A stretch of DNA of 64,000 bases from Ailurus styani. Taxonomy: Eukaryota > Chordata > Mammalia > Carnivora > Ailuridae. This document shows, in pieces, positions 49,319 through 62,330 of the stretch (position 1 is the stretch's first letter; each line of letters begins with the position of its first letter). Where the stretch lies: positions 198,551-262,550 of the forward strand of contig LNAC01000859.1 of the NCBI GenBank assembly GCA_002007465.1, given 5' to 3'. The notes beneath the pieces were generated by a model. It searched no databases, was not told the DNA's origin, and saw only the letters and a program-made list of their open reading frames with translations. The translations under genes were made by a program, and so were the position numbers.

Positions 49319-50829
49319 CCTCTGCCTCTATGTCATTTTTTAAAAGTGTTCACAACCTACTAAATTGACTTGATACCTCACTAATTGGCTGTGATCTGTA
49401 ATACAAAAAACACTGGTCTCAAGTAGAAGAATGCAGTCTGCCAATCCAAAGATCTTTGCTGTGGTGTTGAGAGAAGATGGTGGGAATGTGGTCAGATGTA
49501 AAATGAAGGCTGCCAATCCAAAGAAGGTCTAAAACATGCAGGGATATTCTTAGATAGTTCAGGTCAATTTGTAGATAGCTCCAAGCAATCTGAAAACGTG
49601 AAGCAAAGGCATCAAATGTAGTGTGAGAGGAAGGATGGTTCCGAAAGCCCCACGGTGGCGTAAGTCCATGTCCTCCAGGGGCAGGGAAAGGCTAGAGTGG
49701 GAGGCAAAAGGCAAAGACACTCAGCTTGGGCAGAAGCACAGAAATCCGCCACGTGATGAAATCTGAGGAGGTAAGCAGAGAGGTAACAGCATTCCAGGGC
49801 AAAGCAGAGGAATGGGGCCCTCTACCATTTCACAGGAGTAGATCAAGGCATAGGCAAACAAGAAAGAGCACGTGAGTTAATTTAATTATAATTAATTAAC
49901 TGTTCCTGAAAAGAGTTTTGCTTCCCTGATTACGGTTCAAACTTAGCTGTATTGCTTTGCAAAAAAGAACTTTATTCTCTTTTGTTTTGTCTCTTTTATA
50001 ATGATGTGCATCTTTAATTTGGAGCTGTATTTCAGAATAATTAAAATAGTTATCAATTGAGCAAATGAGACAACATCAAAAGAGATAATCAAATCAACTG
50101 GCAATAGATCTCTAAAGTTGTGAATGCTATTTTTGTCGCTTCTTATGTTAGAATATTTGCCTGTTAAGGAACAGATTGTCATCACAGAGAATTCTTATAT
50201 TAGATGAAAAAAATGAGCAGATGGGCAGTGAAAAGTTTTACTTCATGCATGTTTCCTAATAGTAAAATAAAGAGAATCCCTAAATATTGCATGTAAATAA
50301 AATGACTCAGCAAAGCAAATGCTTATACAATCACTTGCAGCATGACAAGCCACATTAAAATACAAAATTATACACATCGGAAGTGTGGGGAATTTACTTC
50401 CTCTCTCGATTTCTTCTGGAGAGTGTGTATAATATGATATACTAGTGTTTTTCCTGGGGCTGTGGGAAGACCAGTTAGACTTTCACCTTCCTGGTCTAGA
50501 ATTCATCAACACACTCAAGCTCTCCTTGGCTCCGTCTCTAACCCCCTCTGTTAAAGTTTACCTTGACTACCTGCTGCTAGTTAGCGGGGACACAGTGCTT
50601 CTTTTTAAACGGGTACCTAAGAATACTGTGGCTGCAGAATACTGTAGACAATAACTGGGCATCTGAGTGGAAATGGAAGAAATTGATGAAGGTTAGACTT
50701 CACTCCAAGGGAGTCCAGTAAGTTACACAACCCTCGAAAATTAGTGCAGGCAAAGCGCAGAGTCGGGAGATGCTAAACACATGCCAAGATGCAGAAATCA
50801 TTGTGTGAATTCTTGAATTGCTCAACAAC

Positions 50830-51009
50830 CTGCAAATAATGAAAACAATATTTGGAGTAGAAAACCGGCCGCATGGTTTCCTTCAGAAAATGTCTCTCAA
50901 CTTGAGGTGTCGATTGTGCTGTAGAGGTGACCTGAAATAGGGAACCGGGCTGCATTCTGATTTTCACAGGAAGCGGGGCTGGCGCCGCTGGAACTTCATG
51001 TTCAGGCAT
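50830..51009 (-). other. Candidate alternative first exon (unproven)
   Basis: Minus-strand ATG at 51009-51007 opens a 78-codon frame beginning MPEHEVPAAPAPLPVKIRMQ. The DNA is locally GC-richer than the intron around it and is not a recognised repeat. GT dinucleotides after CAG occur at 50931-50930 (26 codons) and 50829-50828 (60 codons), both on a codon boundary, so either would join in frame to the phase-0 exon at 41919. Neither donor is strong (GTCACC and GTTGTT). I do not firmly recognise the peptide. It may be a chance frame. Confidence 0.3.
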
Positions 51010-52407
51010 AAAGGATGTTAAATGGCTTGGAGTATTTGAACAAAGCCAACTGCTTGCCCAAAAGCCTATAGTGCCCAGCTGAGAAATATCGCCTTAGGTT
51101 GCACAAATAATTACACAACTAATGAATACATAGGGCAGAAGATGTTTATGTGTTTTTACTAAAGAGAAAAAGCATACCAAGATAGAAAATTCTCAGTGGG
51201 AACTCCGAATTCTCAGAAGTAGCAGCTAGGTCAGTTTCTCTTGGGATTCGCCTCCTTTCCCAATACTGTGGCCAAGGAGCAGAGCCATGGCTCTGCTGTG
51301 CTGTGTTCTCTGACCAGGAGAGAACATTGCCAGAAAAATGAGGGGGAGGAAAGGGAGAGAAGTAGAACAGATAAACAGGTAAGAAGTAGGCAAAGGCTGT
51401 TTCTTGTTACCTATCATGAAATGCAAACTGCTGCTGATAAAGCTAGTGAAAAATAATCTTAATTCTGGGAAAGTCATGAATGAAGACATGGGCGGATGTT
51501 ATCCACAGGCCAATGAGGAAAATAGATGATACAAAGAAAGAAATAGATCTTCGAAATCTAGTTAACAGGAAGCTGTTTATAGCCTCTGTCACCCCACACA
51601 TAACTCCGCTTTTTCAAAAAACAAGTTTCCATTCACTTCAATCATGTTTGAAGCAATTACTCCGCTAAAACCTTGACGTAGATTATTTCTGGGCCTCAAA
51701 AAAATCCTACAAACGACACATGCCCAACTCAGACATGCAGAAGTCTCCTAATTTGGGATTTAAACCAAGTCTGGCTGACATCAAAACTGGCACCATTTTC
51801 TCTCCACTACCTCATACTAGTCATTGACATCCTATACATTTTTCTTGTTATATTTTATCCCAATTAAATACCTACAGAGGTATTTACACAGGTACACACA
51901 CGCATGTGCTTCAAGAAATTCAGATTTTATTTATTATACGATGACTATACCCAGGAATAGCTAAACCTCTGGATCTGAGTGAGAATCACCCGCTAGGAGG
52001 CCTGAATCATCCGAAGTAGTGGGAAAGCTGCATTGGCTCACTTTCACCACAAGGGTGCACCGAAGTAGCAATTTACTAAGGTGGATGTAAAGAGTTAATG
52101 GTTTCTTCAAAAGGTTAATTCCCTTTCGAGGAATGTATCTCTTCACTGGGACCTTATCGTTTAATGCAAAAATTATTAATGACAGGGTTTGTGACATTAG
52201 TTGATGATTAACAGGTGTCAGTGAGCTCTTATGTCTTTGGATTATCTCCACTACCGAAAAGAGAGTCTCTGAGTATAATGGATTTGCACTAGTAATCTGC
52301 CCACCTGTGATAATTCTAACTACACCTGTGAGAAATAAATCAATTTTGATGAATGGCAGTACACTAGTCTTCTGTTTCTGAATGGTTGTTTAAGAACTCT
52401 AATTGCC

Positions 52408-52595
52408 GGGCGCCTGGGTGGCTCAGTGGGTTAAGGCCTCTGCTTTTGGCTCAGGTCATGATCTCAGCCTCTTGGGATCAAAGCCCGCGTCGGGCTCTCT
52501 GCTCAGCAGGGACCCTGCTTCCTCCTCTCCCTGCCTCTCTGCCTAGTAACTTGTGATCTCTCTCTCTCTGTGTCAAATAAATAAAATTAAAAAAA
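52408..52595 (+). mobile_element. CanSINE (plus, young form)
   Basis: Young-form SINE. Perfect target-site duplication 'aagaactctaattgcc' at 52392-52407 and 52596-52611. Confidence 0.97.
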
Positions 52596-53010
52596 AAGAA
52601 CTCTAATTGCCATACCATTGATTTTTTTTTTCCTTCTGAGATGTTTTACACATCTGACTTATTAGGCTGGATGTTATTTTTAGTTATCAAAAACAGTACA
52701 GCTGCTCTAACATAAAAGTGGACCTAACATGATGTGGATCATGTTAAATTTAATGGCTGCTTCCAATATTTAGAAATCACTTCTGTAAAAGCTATATATG
52801 TGTTTATGTGTCGAATATGCAAGTGTAAGTGTGTATCTGATAAAAATAAACCAATCTCTGGAAGAGTAAGTGAAGTGTTTCTATCCTGCCTCAAAGATGG
52901 AAGCACTATTTAATGGAGCATCAAAGTTTTCCCTGAAAAGCAAATGTGTTTCATAATTTTTTTACCTTATTGAGAACCAACTGCATAAATCTGGGGCTGT
53001 GTTGAGTTTA

Positions 53011-53212
53011 TTTATTTATTCATTTAAAGATTTTATTTATTTATTTGACAGAGAGAGAGAGATTACAAGTAGGCAGAGAGGCAGGCAGAGAGAGAAGGGG
53101 AAGCAGGCTCCCTGCCGAGCAGGCAGCCTGATGCGGGGCTCCATATCAGGACCCTGAGATCATAACGTGAGCTGAAGGCAGAGGCTTTAACCCACTGAGC
53201 CACCCAGGTGCC
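53011..53212 (-). mobile_element. CanSINE (minus, young form)
   Basis: Reverse copy ending 'gagccacccaggtgcc'. Perfect target-site duplication 'ctgtgttgagttta' at 52997-53010 and 53213-53226. Confidence 0.97.
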
Positions 53213-53364
53213 CTGTGTTGAGTTTAAACATGGATTGGGTAGTACCACTCTTTATAGCCATGAGACTCCTTACTAATCTTATTTCATTATTTCTATTTAT
53301 AGTAACATCTCTATATTATTTAGTTGGTATTAAAAAGGCAAGGATTTCACAAAGACAAGAAGAG

Positions 53365-53425
53365 TTTATTCCTTCAACAAGTACTTATTGAATACCTCCT
53401 ATGAGACAAGCCTTTGGCTAACTGT
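53365..53425 (-). repeat. L2-like tail, antisense
   Basis: 'caacaagtacttattgaata' followed by 'cctcctatgagacaagcc' is typical of the antisense L2 end. Confidence 0.5.
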
Positions 53426-54139
53426 GCTTATACAGCAGAAACATGGTCCTCCCAGCAGCAGAAATTATGTGTGTGTGGTTTTTTTTTAAACATCTACTCT
53501 AGTCATAAAATACAAAAACAAACGAACAAAAGGAACTTCATAAAGTAGCATAAAATATCTATAATTGAGTAATATTTTGTACTCATAAACTCTCCAAGAT
53601 AAACTAATTATAAAACATACTTCTAAATCACTGAATTAGTGTATAACATTATCACTGAATTCAATATTAAAGAGTATCTACAAAAATATTTGAATGTGGA
53701 ATAATTTTAAGGTTTTTTTCTATCACTACGTGAATATCCAGAACAGTTGTTTATTTAAGACACTGTAGTTTATATAATAATGAAATAAAAATGTTATCTA
53801 CATAAAAAAGGCAGGAACCTATATTTATTTTCTATATTAATTTGCTTTGATATTTCTGCACATTAAGTCAAAGAAGATGGCTTACAGACATAATATTAAT
53901 TTCTAAGTCCCACAGAATAGTTTCCTCAACATTTATCTTCAGTAACACCCTACCCATGCACTTGAATCTGTGGCAGGGAAGGGAAGAATTCAAAATGGAA
54001 AAAGAAAATGAAAAGGGGCAGAAGCACACATTGTTATATTCTATTAGTAAATCATGGCTGAATAGTAATTTTACTAAGAAATATTATTTAAATTTCATAG
54101 TTTTAAATCTAATACTTCCTATCTATTTTTATTATTTAA

Positions 54140-54300
54140 TTCTCCTCCCAATTTTTATTACCTTCCAGTTAGTTAACATACAGTGTAATGTTAGTTTTAG
54201 GTGTAGAATTTAGAGATTCATCACTTACATACTTAAATACTCCCATACCCAGTGCTCGTGCAAAAAGGACTCTCCTAACTATTTTTAAACAGTACTCTCA
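54140..54300 (-). mobile_element. LINE-1 3' UTR fragment (minus)
   Basis: 'ccagttagttaacatacagt', 'gttagttttaggtgtagaat' and 'acccagtgctcgtgcaaaaa' match antisense carnivore L1 3' UTR. Edges approximate. Confidence 0.7.
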
Positions 54301-55470
54301 TTAAAAATATTTCATTAAAAAACAGTACCCTCTTTTTGGAAAATATTTTCAAATGAGGTTTGTAAAGGCTTTTTTTTCCTCGTCTGGACGACATGATTCT
54401 CAACTTCTAAATACCATACATGTTTCAAAAGCTATAATATGTAATGCCACACTGGGATTCACACAAAAATCAGGCAGATCCCACGCTACTGGGATGTGAG
54501 ATGTAGGAATGTTGACTTAGATCAACCCTCCCTTCCCTTTCTGTTGACTTCTCTTTGGTCGAGCTAAAATCAGCTAGAAACAGGAGACAGAAGCAAGTTT
54601 ATGAAATGATCATACAAAGTGCCCATGATGGCTAGCAGCCTAATTTATTCTCCAGTTTTTTTTGCCCAGGGATATCTGAAATCCGTATAAAGATATAGGG
54701 GGTCAATGGTTTAACCCAAATAAATTAAATCCTAACGGTAAAACTTGAGGCACTGTGATAGGGAAGGGAAATACATTTGGAGAGCAAAGCCTCCCTGGCA
54801 CTAATCACAGAACTAGATAGGTAGATATATTTCAACAGTAAGACCTAGCAAATCCTATTAAATGCTGTCTCAGACTCTAGGACTATAAGACAGGCAATGC
54901 TGATGCTCACATGATCATTTATGTTTACAACCAAGATGCAGAAGAAAAGCCATAAATAAACAAATGAGATATATAGCAAAACCATCAGGCTCCAGAAGAG
55001 AATAAACGCAACTGAGGAACAGCCACATGTGTTGAGCTACAGCTTAAAATCGTATTATAACTAAGAAGCTGCCCGTTCATCATGGTTCAGATTACTGCAA
55101 AATTTTTAACAAAAAGGAGAGCAGTGAAGATCTGCTGACACTTGGTGGTATTTTGTGGGCCTTCTCCTTTGATTGCTCTTTTAAATTCCTGGAAATATGA
55201 GGTCCACTGACTACATATCCTTTTCATTATTGTTCTTATCATCATTATAATTATTTACGGAAGAATTCTCTAGATAATGGTGGAGCCAAAATGTTGTCTC
55301 TCTATGCTATGCTCCTCAGCCAATCTGCCTTTATAACAGCAGGATAATTCCCTATGTTGGCACATTTCTGGTTCTCATTTACCCGCTTTGCTTACTATCT
55401 CCATTGTTTTGCCAGCACAGTAATGGGCCCATACACACCATTACTGTTGGTGTTATTCCTTCAGTGTTTT

Positions 55471-55670
55471 GTTTTTTTAAGATTTATTCATTTTAGAGAG
55501 GGAGAGCAAGTGGGGGGAAGGGCAGAGGGAGAGGAAGAGAAAGAATCTGGAGCAGACACCCCACTGAGCATGGAGTCCGATATGGGGCTTGATCGCAGGA
55601 CCATGAGCTCCTGACCTGAGCCAAAATCATGAGTTAGATGCTCAGCCAACTAAGCCAACCAGGCACCCCC
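55471..55670 (-). mobile_element. CanSINE (minus, older form)
   Basis: Reverse copy: 'aagatttattcattttagag' to 'agccaaccaggcaccccc'. The flanking 'ttccttcagtgttt' and 'ttccttcagagttt' are a diverged target-site duplication. Confidence 0.92.
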
Positions 55671-56459
55671 TACTTTTTTTTTTTCCCCCGTGGTGGTGTT
55701 CCTTCAGAGTTTAGAGAAAAGTAGCCTAAGCCAAAAAGAAGTTAAATTATTTGTTTGAAACTCTTGAATTTTCGTGAAGAGTTACTTTTTTACACCACAA
55801 TGGCTACAAATCTTGCTCATTAGTCTCATTATAAGTTGATAAGAGCTCTAGAAATTTTTACATAACAAATCAGCAGAAACCAGTACAAGTTAAAATATCC
55901 TATGTAGAAGTGGAATCACCAAGCCAATAAAGCATTTATAAAAAGAAGAGAACAAAAATTGTGCTAACTCAAGTCTCGAGGTTAAGTGTTCTAGATCTGA
56001 TAGGATAAAGATATACCTTTTTAAATTTTCATAGTAGGAATGTGGACATTCTACACGATATGTTGTTTTTCTATAGTACATCCCTAGAGAGGGATGTTCA
56101 ATTCATACTGAAAACACGTTCTTTAAAGAGAGCCACTTTTAAAATTTTTCAAAAAGTTCATTTGAAATTAATTTAATAGACTTAAACTTTGGGAAAAGCA
56201 AAGTGCCCAGTGAAACCTCAGGTAAAACTTACACTGTGGACTTCACAGGGATGGTGACATCTAGAGTTTGACATAAAAGAATGCACGAGATGTTATTATT
56301 ATTGCTCTCTCCCAACACAGAGGCATCAGGGTAAGCAGAGGAAATGATATCCATAATTGTAACTAGTGCGATGGCAGAGCTGTGTTAATTGTCCTGCTTG
56401 TCCTTCTACTCGGAACATGAGCAGTGATTGTATAAAAGCAAAATAACACTAATCCAAAG

Positions 56460-56650
56460 TTTACTGCATGCCAAGCACTATACGTATATGAACCCATTTA
56501 TATCACCACACCATGCATATCATTATCTCCCTCTAAACAGGAGGAGGAAAAAAGTAAATAATTTGCCAAAACTGACACAGATAGGAAGTGCTAGATTTGA
56601 AATCTGAAACTGAATTTGTCTGGCTTCTGGCCTACTTTCTTTTAGCCCTA
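56460..56650 (-). repeat. MIR, antisense
   Basis: 'gccaagcactatacgtatat', 'ataatttgccaaaactgaca' and 'aggaagtgctagatttgaaa' follow the MIR reverse complement. Confidence 0.7.
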
Positions 56651-56745
56651 GCATATGTTCTCCACTCTGAATTAAATGAATGTAATTATTGGCAGTGATG
56701 TATGTGAATAGTACATGTAGGTTTACTGTATCACGCTACAAGTTG

Positions 56746-56768
56746 TGTGTGTGTGTGTGTGTGTGTAC
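56746..56768. repeat. (GT)n microsatellite
   Basis: About 11 GT units, followed by AT-rich sequence. Confidence 0.9.
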
Positions 56769-59700
56769 ATATATACATTTATATGCAGACTTTTCTCTCT
56801 GTTGAAAACACTGACATTTCCCCTTAGCTCCTGGATTTCCACCAGTCACTCTAATTTTACATGTAGGAGAAAAAGCTTTGAAACTTAATCCTCTAATCGG
56901 ACCCTAACTTATGTTACTGGAAGGGCAATTGTGCTTAGCCTGGGATAAAAAACACATGATAAAAGACAACTGGAAAAGAGTGATATATTCCCAAAGGTGG
57001 AGTTCCGGCAGAAGTTGAGAATTAAGTACTGGAAGACAACATCTCGCAATAATTTCTTAGAATATGACATCATTAGTTTTGAAGTGACCTTCCAAATTGC
57101 TAAGCCTGCTTGCATTCACTTTTCAGTACAAAGATGTATTTTAAATTCAAATATAATTGATATTTGAATGAGCCATACCTTCTCTCTGCTCTGTTAATGT
57201 AGATAATCAAAAGTGGACTATAGTCGAATATATTGAAGGAAACACATTCAGTGCAGCAATAATAGTTCATATATACACAAGGACAAATGCAGGGGAAAAA
57301 AAAAAGAAAAGACCTAAAAGGCACTAGAATTCCCCAATGACTGAACAAAACAATTGTGATAGCCTTTACATATTCCTAAAATGTGTCATTTTATGTGGAT
57401 TTTTAAAAAGAGCTCATCAGCAGTAGAATACATACCCTCCAATTTTATCTATAGTCAGATCAGATTGCAATAATAGTTAAGTTGTATGATGCCTAGATAT
57501 TTCAAGGAATGACATACTGCAGATAGGTAAAAACAAATAGCATTCAAAAGTTAATCCAATATTAAAGGACCACCATTTCCTGCAGAGTGAAAACATAGAA
57601 AGATTTGCAAAAAAAGGCAAAGTAAATAAAATGACCACTAACTCTATTGGTAATATTATTAAAACAATATGAAACGCTTTAATGATTAGTTGTATAAGTA
57701 TGGTTTCTTGGCCATGTAGGAAAAGGGAGAAAAAGGTCAGTAAACAGAATGATGCATGCGCTGTGACTAATGTGTTAGAAGTAGAAAAAAAATCTTAGAC
57801 TTCATGGAAACCATTATAATTGCAATAGGTATCAAGCTGACTCTACCAATGACTAGCCAATTCTAGCGTTAGTATTGAGAACTCAACACTGACCCAACAG
57901 TCTAGGGCCCTAGTACCACTAACTCAGTCCATTTCAAATTGCGTTTCGTCTTATGCCCCATTTACTTGAACATTTATATGAAATGCTAACATTAGACTTA
58001 CTCTACTGTAGTGGTATGTATAGTTTCGCTCGCCCTGAACAGTTCTTTTTTTTTTCTATGATGTATTATTACTCTATAAAATGGAAATCTTTCCTAAGTA
58101 GGATTTGATTAAGAGATACCAGAAGGCAAAAAAGATCATGCTGAAAAGAACCTTCATGATACTAGAAAAAGGTGAAAGTACTTTAGATGTGAAATTTAAA
58201 AATAAACTGGGGAAAGGCTCTTTAAATAGGATGTTCTCAAGAGGGAATGGAGAATGCTTCAGTGCTGCTTGTATGTCCACAGTAGGTATTTCAACCCCAA
58301 AATGCAGAAAATGTCTTCATAATGTGAATGCAAAATGATGTATGTCGGGAACATGTTTACCAATTTATTGGATGTGTCTAGCATGCATAATGGCAATGGA
58401 TCACATTCCCTCCATTTCACCTAAGAAAATAGGGTGGGAGACTTGGGTCTGTGTCATGTTTTGAATTAAAGGTCTCTATTAAATGCACTCCAAAGATTAA
58501 GTCATTTTAAATTGCTTTTGGCACTGAAACAGATTTGGCTGCCACACTCTTACTGACAATGAAGTCTTTTTGTTTGTTTGTTTGCTCTCATTTCACAGCT
58601 GAACTTACGCATTCCTACCTTACAAAGTTCTATCAAGTTCAGGCAGCTATTTCATGAAAATGCATTATCATCAGAGTACACAGTTAGTGATATTAGTAGA
58701 TCAATGTATATTTTTTCCTGTTAATACCCAAAGATACGACCCTAGCTTAGGAGACAAGCAAAATGAGTATGTTCAGTAATATTAGTTTACATAAGGATAT
58801 TTTAAGAAGCTAGGCCATTGTCATTAGTCATGATAAGAATGTCTCCTAGGATATGTAAGTCAAAAGAAAGTTTATGTGGCAGAATTATGTAAGGAAACTT
58901 ACAATAGTGCCTGCCCACAAACCATGCAATTTGGAAACAGCCAAGAAACAAAACCATAGAGAAGGAGAGATAAATACAACATGTATTAGGGGTTATTATG
59001 CAACTACAAAGGTTCAATATGACCCTGGAAATATAGCAAAAAATAGTTATGGAAAAGAAGCTATTTCTTATGCTCAGTAGCTAATTTTCAAACATATGTA
59101 CCTGTATTTGAAACTTTGAGCATTTCACACATTTTTCTGTATCTGAAAAAAAAATGGATCCAGACTGATATTGTATATCAATATAGCTGAAAACAGTCAA
59201 TAAAAAGGTAGCCAAAAGCAAAGTTCAATAAGAATTCTAAAAAAGGATATTATTCTGGTTGCTGATAAAACACTTCTGATGTATACTTTGCTCATATTGG
59301 AAAAGAATAATTTACTGTTCAATTTTCCTAGAAAGGATGAAATATCTATAAGATGATTTCATAAAATGTTTGATTAAATAAAAGCTAGATTAAAGTGTCT
59401 AGGTCAAACTTTAAATATAATTAGAAACTTTAGAAATAATATATAACTCCATTTTGAGAATATGTATATATTTCAATATCTAACAATTAAATGTTTTCCA
59501 CATAATTTATGATAAAAACATTGTATATTTTCATTTTAAAATGTTCAAGGGCATTGGATCTATGAAAACAACACATATATTTTAATTCTCTCTTCTGGAA
59601 AATTAAGAAATGCATACTCTTCAGGACAAATGTATTTAATACAAGGCGACACAAGAAAAGTACATCAAATTTCCTTATCCATGGGAACATAAGATTAAAT

Positions 59701-60133
59701 AGGAAATACCTGAACATATTAATATGATTTGAAACGGAAGGAAGGTTAAGATTAGAGTGGTAGTACGAAAGTTCTTATATCCCAGTCCATAATTCATATA
59801 TCATGATTTGAATACATATTGAATATATAACACAGATACATCTTCCCATTTGTGGGCATTTGACTGGGACTACCACATTTTATGTATATTTAAAGAAAAC
59901 AAAATGAGAGTGCTAGAGGCAGATTTAAATTATATGCAATAGACTTAGTGAATATATGACCAAAACAGAATCAGTAATAATAATAGCTTAAATGTTGGGT
60001 GTAACCATGATATGGTCTAATTTATACTGAAGATAGAATATTTATAAATATTTAACCCAATTTCAACATACATAATACCAAATTTCAAAATGCATGCCTT
60101 TCGCTTTTTGGGTTTTTTTGGTTTTTAACTTAC

Positions 60134-60283
60134 TGCTTTGTAAGTTCTCTTTTGTCCAGCATGTTTCCGAATTTGTTCTCCATTTGGCCCTGTTTCCACA
60201 TGCATCGAATAGATAATGTCAAAGAAATCTTCCACCACAGCTACCCGCCGCAGAGACAGCTTCTCATCTACCCCTACACCATC
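60134..60283 (-). CDS. NOL4: NOL4 internal coding exon (150 nt, phase 0/0)
   Basis: Partial gene: one internal exon of nucleolar protein 4. On the minus strand the exon begins after a TTTCCAG acceptor and ends at GCA|GTAAGT, a consensus donor. It holds exactly 50 codons, starting DGVGVDEKLSLRRVAVVEDF and ending HAGQKRTYKA. I recognise this from memory as the part of NOL4 just after its N-terminal region (about residue 89 onward). NOL4 is a nuclear/nucleolar protein expressed mainly in brain and testis; its molecular function is poorly known. The paralogue NOL4L shares this stretch closely, but the exons downstream favour NOL4. The frame stays open upstream into the intron, which is chance. 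The acceptor's pyrimidine tract is a TTTG/TTTTG-type simple repeat. The next coding exon is 18 kb away at 41919-41808. Confidence 0.95.
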
Positions 60284-60285
60284 CT

Positions 60286-60321
60286 GGAAACGAAACAAAA
60301 CAAAACAAACAAACAAAAAAA
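60286..60321 (-). promoter_or_regulatory. NOL4: Splice-acceptor pyrimidine tract made of a TTTG/TTTTG repeat
   Basis: On the minus strand a T7 run, (GTTT)n and (GTTTT)n units lead into GTTTCGTTTCCAG and the 60283 exon border. The tract that U2AF should bind is thus a simple repeat able to change length. Confidence 0.8.
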
Positions 60322-60634
60322 GGGACAGAAAGTTAACACACAGAGTGAATAAAACAAAAACATTTTGAGACACTGAACCAAACCAAATCATCCAGATAGG
60401 AAACTTCCAAAAATTTTTGAGTGAATATTGCATCGTTTCCTACATTGTTTACATATAGAACTTTAAGAAACATGAAAAAAGATATTTGGCATAGTGATCA
60501 TGCTTACCCATAAATAACATCTTTTAAGTTTTATAATGACTCATTTGTAGCCATAAGCATAACTTTCTTAAATTATTCCAAAATATATTTTAAGGCTTAG
60601 TAACTTTTATTACAATAATTTCATTCTAGATATT

Positions 60635-60760
60635 GATTGATTCATCCAATCAATATTTATTGAGTTGCTGGGTACTGGAAGCTGTTATTAGAGAAAGAAA
60701 AGAAATAATATGGAATCTCTATCCTTAAACAGCATATAATCTAGGAAAGAAAATGCATCT
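60635..60760 (-). repeat. L2-like fossil, antisense
   Basis: 'ccaatcaatatttattgagt' to 'aatctctatccttaaacagc' follows the antisense L2 3' region. Confidence 0.55.
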
Positions 60761-60809
60761 ACTATGCTATCAGATTGGACTAAGGGACAATAATTGTTCA
60801 AAGTTAAAA

Positions 60810-61055
60810 ATGTGAGCTATAGAAATTACTCAGGTGTGAACTTTGGATTCTCCACTCAGAAATTATATGTCTTGTGCAAATCATTTAAACTTCCCTAAAT
60901 TTCAGTCTTCTCAAATTTCAGTTTTCTCAATGGGCAAACAGAGATAGTGGAGCCCACTTCACAGAATTGTAAGAATTAAATGAAGTAACACAGAAAGGAT
61001 GCGACCCAACGATTGGCATATAATGAACACTCGACAAATGGTGACTCTTGTCATT
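60810..61055 (+). repeat. MIR
   Basis: 'caggtgtgaactttggattc', 'cttgtgcaaatcatttaaac', 'agttttctcaatgggcaaac' and 'attggcatataatgaacact' follow MIR in sense. Confidence 0.75.
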
Positions 61056-62234
61056 TTGATGATCATGATAAAAATATAAGCAACATACTATAGGAGTCCC
61101 GAGATATCACCTCTGATATCTGGTTGAAGTAGCTTCTTGGAAGAAATAGAATTTGACATGGGTGAGGACACACACTGAGTCTAAGCCATGGTGGGTTGAG
61201 GGGAAGTGTAGCAAAGAGAGAAGCGCTCCCACAGATGACAGAAAGCAAGAAATGTATAAGAAAAGAATAAGAAATTGGAAATTAGACAAAAAAGAAATTT
61301 AATCGTTCACGAACGGGTTTCCTGTTTGCAAACACAAACATGCACGCACATGCCTACACACACAATGTTCTTATTTGGACCCTGAGGCATAAGCTGAAGT
61401 AACGTGACATGGCCATTAATGTTGGCAGACAGCATAAGAAGGTGATTAATCTGAGCAAAATCATTATGCAGTCAATGAGTCAAATGGCGAAAGCCTCTTT
61501 GAACAGTAGTGCCAGCAGACTGAGCTCACTGCAAAACTCAAAACAAACCACATGGTGCTTTTTCCTAGTTTGGCTTTGTTTTTTATTTTTGTTTTTTCTG
61601 GTTTATAATAGGTCTCAGAAGTAGCAGTGTCTGAGGCTGTATATTCAAATAACCATATATATGTATATATATTTAAATAACTACATGTATTCAGATAAAT
61701 ATATTTCTGAGTTATATGTAAGGTCAGACTGTACGGTATCTCATCTTTGTTAAATTTGAAGCACTTCCTCACAATTACCTATGATGCATGTGATTCGTCA
61801 TTAGGTTTTAGACCTTTCTCACTTCTCTCCTTTAACATTTTGAGGCATCTCTTCTATAGCGGACCCCATGGATGATCCGTTATTGCCTCATGATGCAAGA
61901 CCAATACATAGCGAAAGTACAGAGAAGCTGCATGAAGCACAGTTATGACTAGCCCAAAAAACTGTTGTAGCTTATTGTACAGTACCTGGGAAACACCATT
62001 TCAGATGCCTACCCCTCCATCACCCTGGTTACCCCCCACTTCTCAGAGAACACCCACTGTTTCTAGGCTAGAAATCCAAATTCTAACTACCCACCAGCAA
62101 AACCACCCACAAAATTTTGTCTTCTTTTCTCCTACTCATAAAATTTGTACAGTTTCCTCTCAGTTCCTTTGCTGGGTAACCAGAAATATAGTAATGTCAT
62201 ACAGTTAATAAATTATGAATGCTGTAGGAATCAC

Positions 62235-62330
62235 AGCCTATTTATTCATTCCTTCAACAAGTATCCCAGAAAGACCAAATTCTGTCAAGCCCTAGTAGAC
62301 TAGGTGCTCAAGTTACCAAGGGCAACTGAC
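62235..62330 (-). repeat. L2-like tail, antisense
   Basis: 'attcattccttcaacaagta' to 'gactaggtgctcaagttacc' resembles the antisense L2 end. Confidence 0.5.

Larger units (their letters stand above)
41920..60133 (-). other. NOL4: NOL4 intron (18.2 kb)
   Basis: Intron between the 60134 and 41808 exons, from a consensus GTAAGT donor to an ATTTCAG acceptor. It holds seven CanSINE copies or fragments between 46939 and 55670, MIR and L2 fossils, an antisense LINE-1 3' piece and a GT microsatellite at 56746. A candidate alternative first exon lies at 50830-51009. The stretches 41920-43780, 43940-45400, 45640-46930, 47570-48570, 49320-52390, 53430-54130, 54310-55460 and 56780-60130 show no named repeat. 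Confidence 0.85.

Noticed and set aside
51961..52251. 96-codon minus-strand frame
   Set aside because: No homologue recognised and no splice sites that fit NOL4 phase; treated as chance.
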